A DNA stretch of 18,948 nucleotides from Sphaerosporella brunnea. Taxonomy: Eukaryota > Ascomycota > Pezizomycetes > Pezizales > Pyronemataceae. The DNA lies in assembly GCA_008704415.1 (NCBI GenBank), contig VXIS01000545.1, positions 1 to 18,948 on the forward strand. Direction: 5' to 3'. Each line of letters opens with the position of its first letter. Position 1 is the first letter of the stretch. Below, piece after piece: positions 16,740 through 18,948 of this stretch. A model generated the notes under the pieces. The model searched no databases. It saw only the letters and a list, made by a program, of their open reading frames with translations, and was not told the DNA's origin. Both the position numbers and the translations under genes were made by a program.

Positions 16740-18948
16740 GGGGGGGGGGGGTGATGGGCGGGGTGGGGGTTATGATGCGATGGAAGGGGAGGATGGGGGA
16801 GAAGAAGGAGAGGGCAGTTATGGCGGCGGGAGGCGGAGAGATTCATTGCGTCACTGCGAATGGTTCGAGTGAGAACCGTGGTTGGCGCGAACCCTAATCT
16901 TAGTGTTCAGCATACCAAGTACTTCGTCACCTGCTTACCTGTCTGTGTCTGTTCCTATCGTCATTGGAGCTTCAAGGTCCAACAACTCCCGAGAACAAGC
17001 AATCGGAGAGTTATGTATTCTGGATACGTGGTGAAGTGCCGTGCCTATCGATATTGTGGTCCTCGGGTATCTGCTACTACCGCAGCTCGCTTCACCCGAC
17101 TGGACCGAGCGCCAACAAACCCACACATGTCTCGCCGACACATTGGATCGCCACTCGCAAGCACCGGATGCGGAGCGTACCCCCGTTGTGGTGGTGGCTG
17201 TGGAAACATTTTACATACAAAGCGGCCATAGCGTTTTCGGTTTGTCCCCTCCCCCCCGCCCCCCCACTTCGGGTGCCATCATAGAGCTCAATTACATACA
17301 TGCATAAGGGACTGAGCATCGATACATATCGAGAGCGAGACCCGCCAGCCCGTCTCCGGGAGAGGCGAGCCAGGTCGTCGGAGATAAACCCATCGCTTTT
17401 GCTTTTTTTTTTTTTTTTTTCTCTCCCTTCGCCCCCATGGGGGTTCTTTAATTTCATTTTCCGGCGTGAGTGACTAGTTGTGACGCTGAACGTATGGTTA
17501 GATCCCCACCCACTCACCCACGCCGCCGGCACGCCTGCCCCGCCTGTTTGGTTTTATTTAACAGCGTCGATTTGGAGGGCGCCGCACGCCACACGTTGGG
17601 GCCATGGCCTCTGTGCGGCCGGTCGGGCTCAGGCGCGGGCTCGGGTGTTGCCGTGATTCTCGGCCCGCTGCACTGCGCTTACGTGATGCGATGATGTTGT
17701 GTGGATAGTTGACGTCCTGAACTGAACTGCGGAGAAGCCGCTCGCTGATGCACATGCGGACAAAATCGCAATGTGTGCTCGTACATATGTACTATACCAC
17801 ATCCACTTGTGACAAGGCGGCGGCGGTAAAGAGGTGGGCTTGTCCTTGTTCTTGTGTTTTTTTCTTCTTTTTTTTTTCCTTTTTTTTTTTTCCGGGCGGC
17901 TGCTTGCGGTTTGGCGTGTGTATCTAGTGGTGTGAATTTCCGATCATCCACCACCCCCCCCCCCCCGCCCCGGCCGCGGGCTGCCCAGGCTCGCTGTGGC
18001 GAGAATCCGATCTGCCTATCTCTCGGTTGTGGGGGTACTGACGAGATTCAGCGAACTGGCGATAGGGTGGGTGTTTGAAGCAGCAGCAGCGCAACAGGAG
18101 CCGTCAAAGAGCAGCGCAGTTGGCTGTCTGTCGGCCGTCCCTTGCACGCGCGCGACAGACCCCTGATGCCACCCCCCATGCTACTGCAACGGGGGGGATT
18201 GAACGGGCCGAGGGTTGACGTCTGTTCTGGCGCGCTGAAACGAGCCCAGGCCGGAAGCAGGCAACGTGGTATTTGTTAGGGGCCACAACGCTGGAAGCGA
18301 ATATCGGCCTGCCTGGAAAGAGGCGTTGCGCATCCAGGTCCAACCCCCCCCCCGCCGCTGAGTTGGGTCTGCAGCCAGCACAGGCCGGCGAGTGGGATGA
18401 TGGACAAGAGAGCCTGGAGCCCTAAAAACGCGGAGCGAAGGGAAAAGGTAAGGCGTCCACACACTCGCCGGGCCACCACACCCACCAAACAGACCAAAAC
18501 AAACGCTGCTGCTGCTGCTGTTGGTTGGTTGGTTGGTTGGTTGGTTGGTTGCAAGATTGGAGCGAACGGGACGGACAGAGGTCCATCCTCCATCCATCCA
18601 TCCATCCATCAGATATTGATATTGCTGCCCAACTTCTCAAAAGCCAATGCGGATCCTGCTCTCCCTCAGACATGTACGAGCAACACCACCAACAAATCTG
18701 AGGGACGACAGATGAGGAAGAACGGCTTCAATTGTATCTTTATGCACGCTCATTCACTACTACCGCCGTCACAAACCTCCGAATCCAGCATCCCGACCAT
18801 TCCTTTTAGTCCCTCCCCCCCCCCCCCCCCGACGTAACTCAGGCACTTTCTTCGCTGCTCCAACAGAAAACGCTCATTTACATCGTTTACACACCCAGCC
18901 AGAAGATCCTGCCCTGCCGCCAACGCTCGATACGCTCTGCTGGCGGTT
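16740..18948. other. Gene-poor end of the window: promoter of RPS22, homopolymers, microsatellites
   Basis: Just upstream of RPS22 is a G/C tract (16738-16750) and further G-rich sequence. Downstream lie T18 (17403-17420), C-runs at about 17954-17966, 18344-18353 and 18815-18830, and a T-rich block at 17858-17891. The open frames are short or caused by repeats, with no family-like protein. No tRNA (no A/B box pair) was found. The last 100 bp could be the leader of a gene beyond the edge. Confidence 0.45.
18505..18610. repeat. Microsatellite cluster (GCT)n, (TTGG)n, (CATC)n
   Basis: Five GCT units (18505-18520) run into a TTGG array (18521-18550), and a CATC array of five units follows at 18591-18610. 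The ORFs across it on both strands are repeat artefacts. Confidence 0.85.

Noticed and set aside
16727..16846. N-terminal extension of RPS22 from an upstream ATG
   Set aside because: uS8 proteins start at MVRTSV and are 130 aa; the extension is a pyrimidine-rich leader with His/Pro artefact.
18397..18837. 146-aa and opposing frames at the window end
   Set aside because: They run through GCT, TTGG and CATC repeats and a C16 tract, with no protein-like core.
1..18948. Biosynthetic cluster or CRISPR-like array
   Set aside because: No core synthase, no regular spaced repeats; the two transporters belong to unrelated families and lie apart.

Overview
The window looks like nuclear DNA of a filamentous ascomycete (Pezizomycotina). 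Short introns (48-83 nt) carry GT...CTRAY...AG signals, the genes are compact and lie on both strands, there is a uS8 (RPS22) ribosomal protein gene of fungal type, and the transposable elements are ones common in such fungi. I cannot name the species. G/C homopolymer tracts are unusually frequent in promoters and introns.

Layout. 1-1331: right end of a Ty3/gypsy chromovirus (end of the integrase, chromodomain, polypurine tract, 3' LTR). 1732-2101 (-): a two-exon gene for a small secreted cysteine-rich protein with three CC pairs. 2215-4913: no gene seen. 4914-5200: decayed N-terminus of a Pogo/Fot-type transposase. 5831-6325 (+): one-exon hypothetical gene. 6396-6488: TA-flanked inverted-repeat mini-element. 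6720-7390: unidentified GC-rich island with long open frames. 7523-9333 (-): siderophore-iron MFS transporter with a short first exon. 10267-10869 (-): DUF202 membrane protein. 12070-13010: non-autonomous DNA transposon with 17-bp perfect terminal inverted repeats and arrays of CCGTAA-like motifs. 13671-15858 (+): nine-exon MFS transporter of the nodulin-like fungal family, including 19-nt and 15-nt micro-exons. 16256-16726 (-): RPS22. 16750-18948: no gene seen; microsatellites and homopolymers.

The genes do not form an obvious cluster. The transporters belong to different families and the rest are housekeeping, secreted or unknown. The siderophore transporter has five HGATAR-type GATA sites upstream, which fits iron control by a GATA factor such as SreA, but this is inference. 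Three mobile-element types plus a fourth possible one in 19 kb suggest an accessory, repeat-rich setting around ordinary genes. Least explained are the 941-bp element, the GC-rich island and the CC-pair secreted protein. All exon structures were read by eye from phase, splice motifs and family fit; no transcript data were available.
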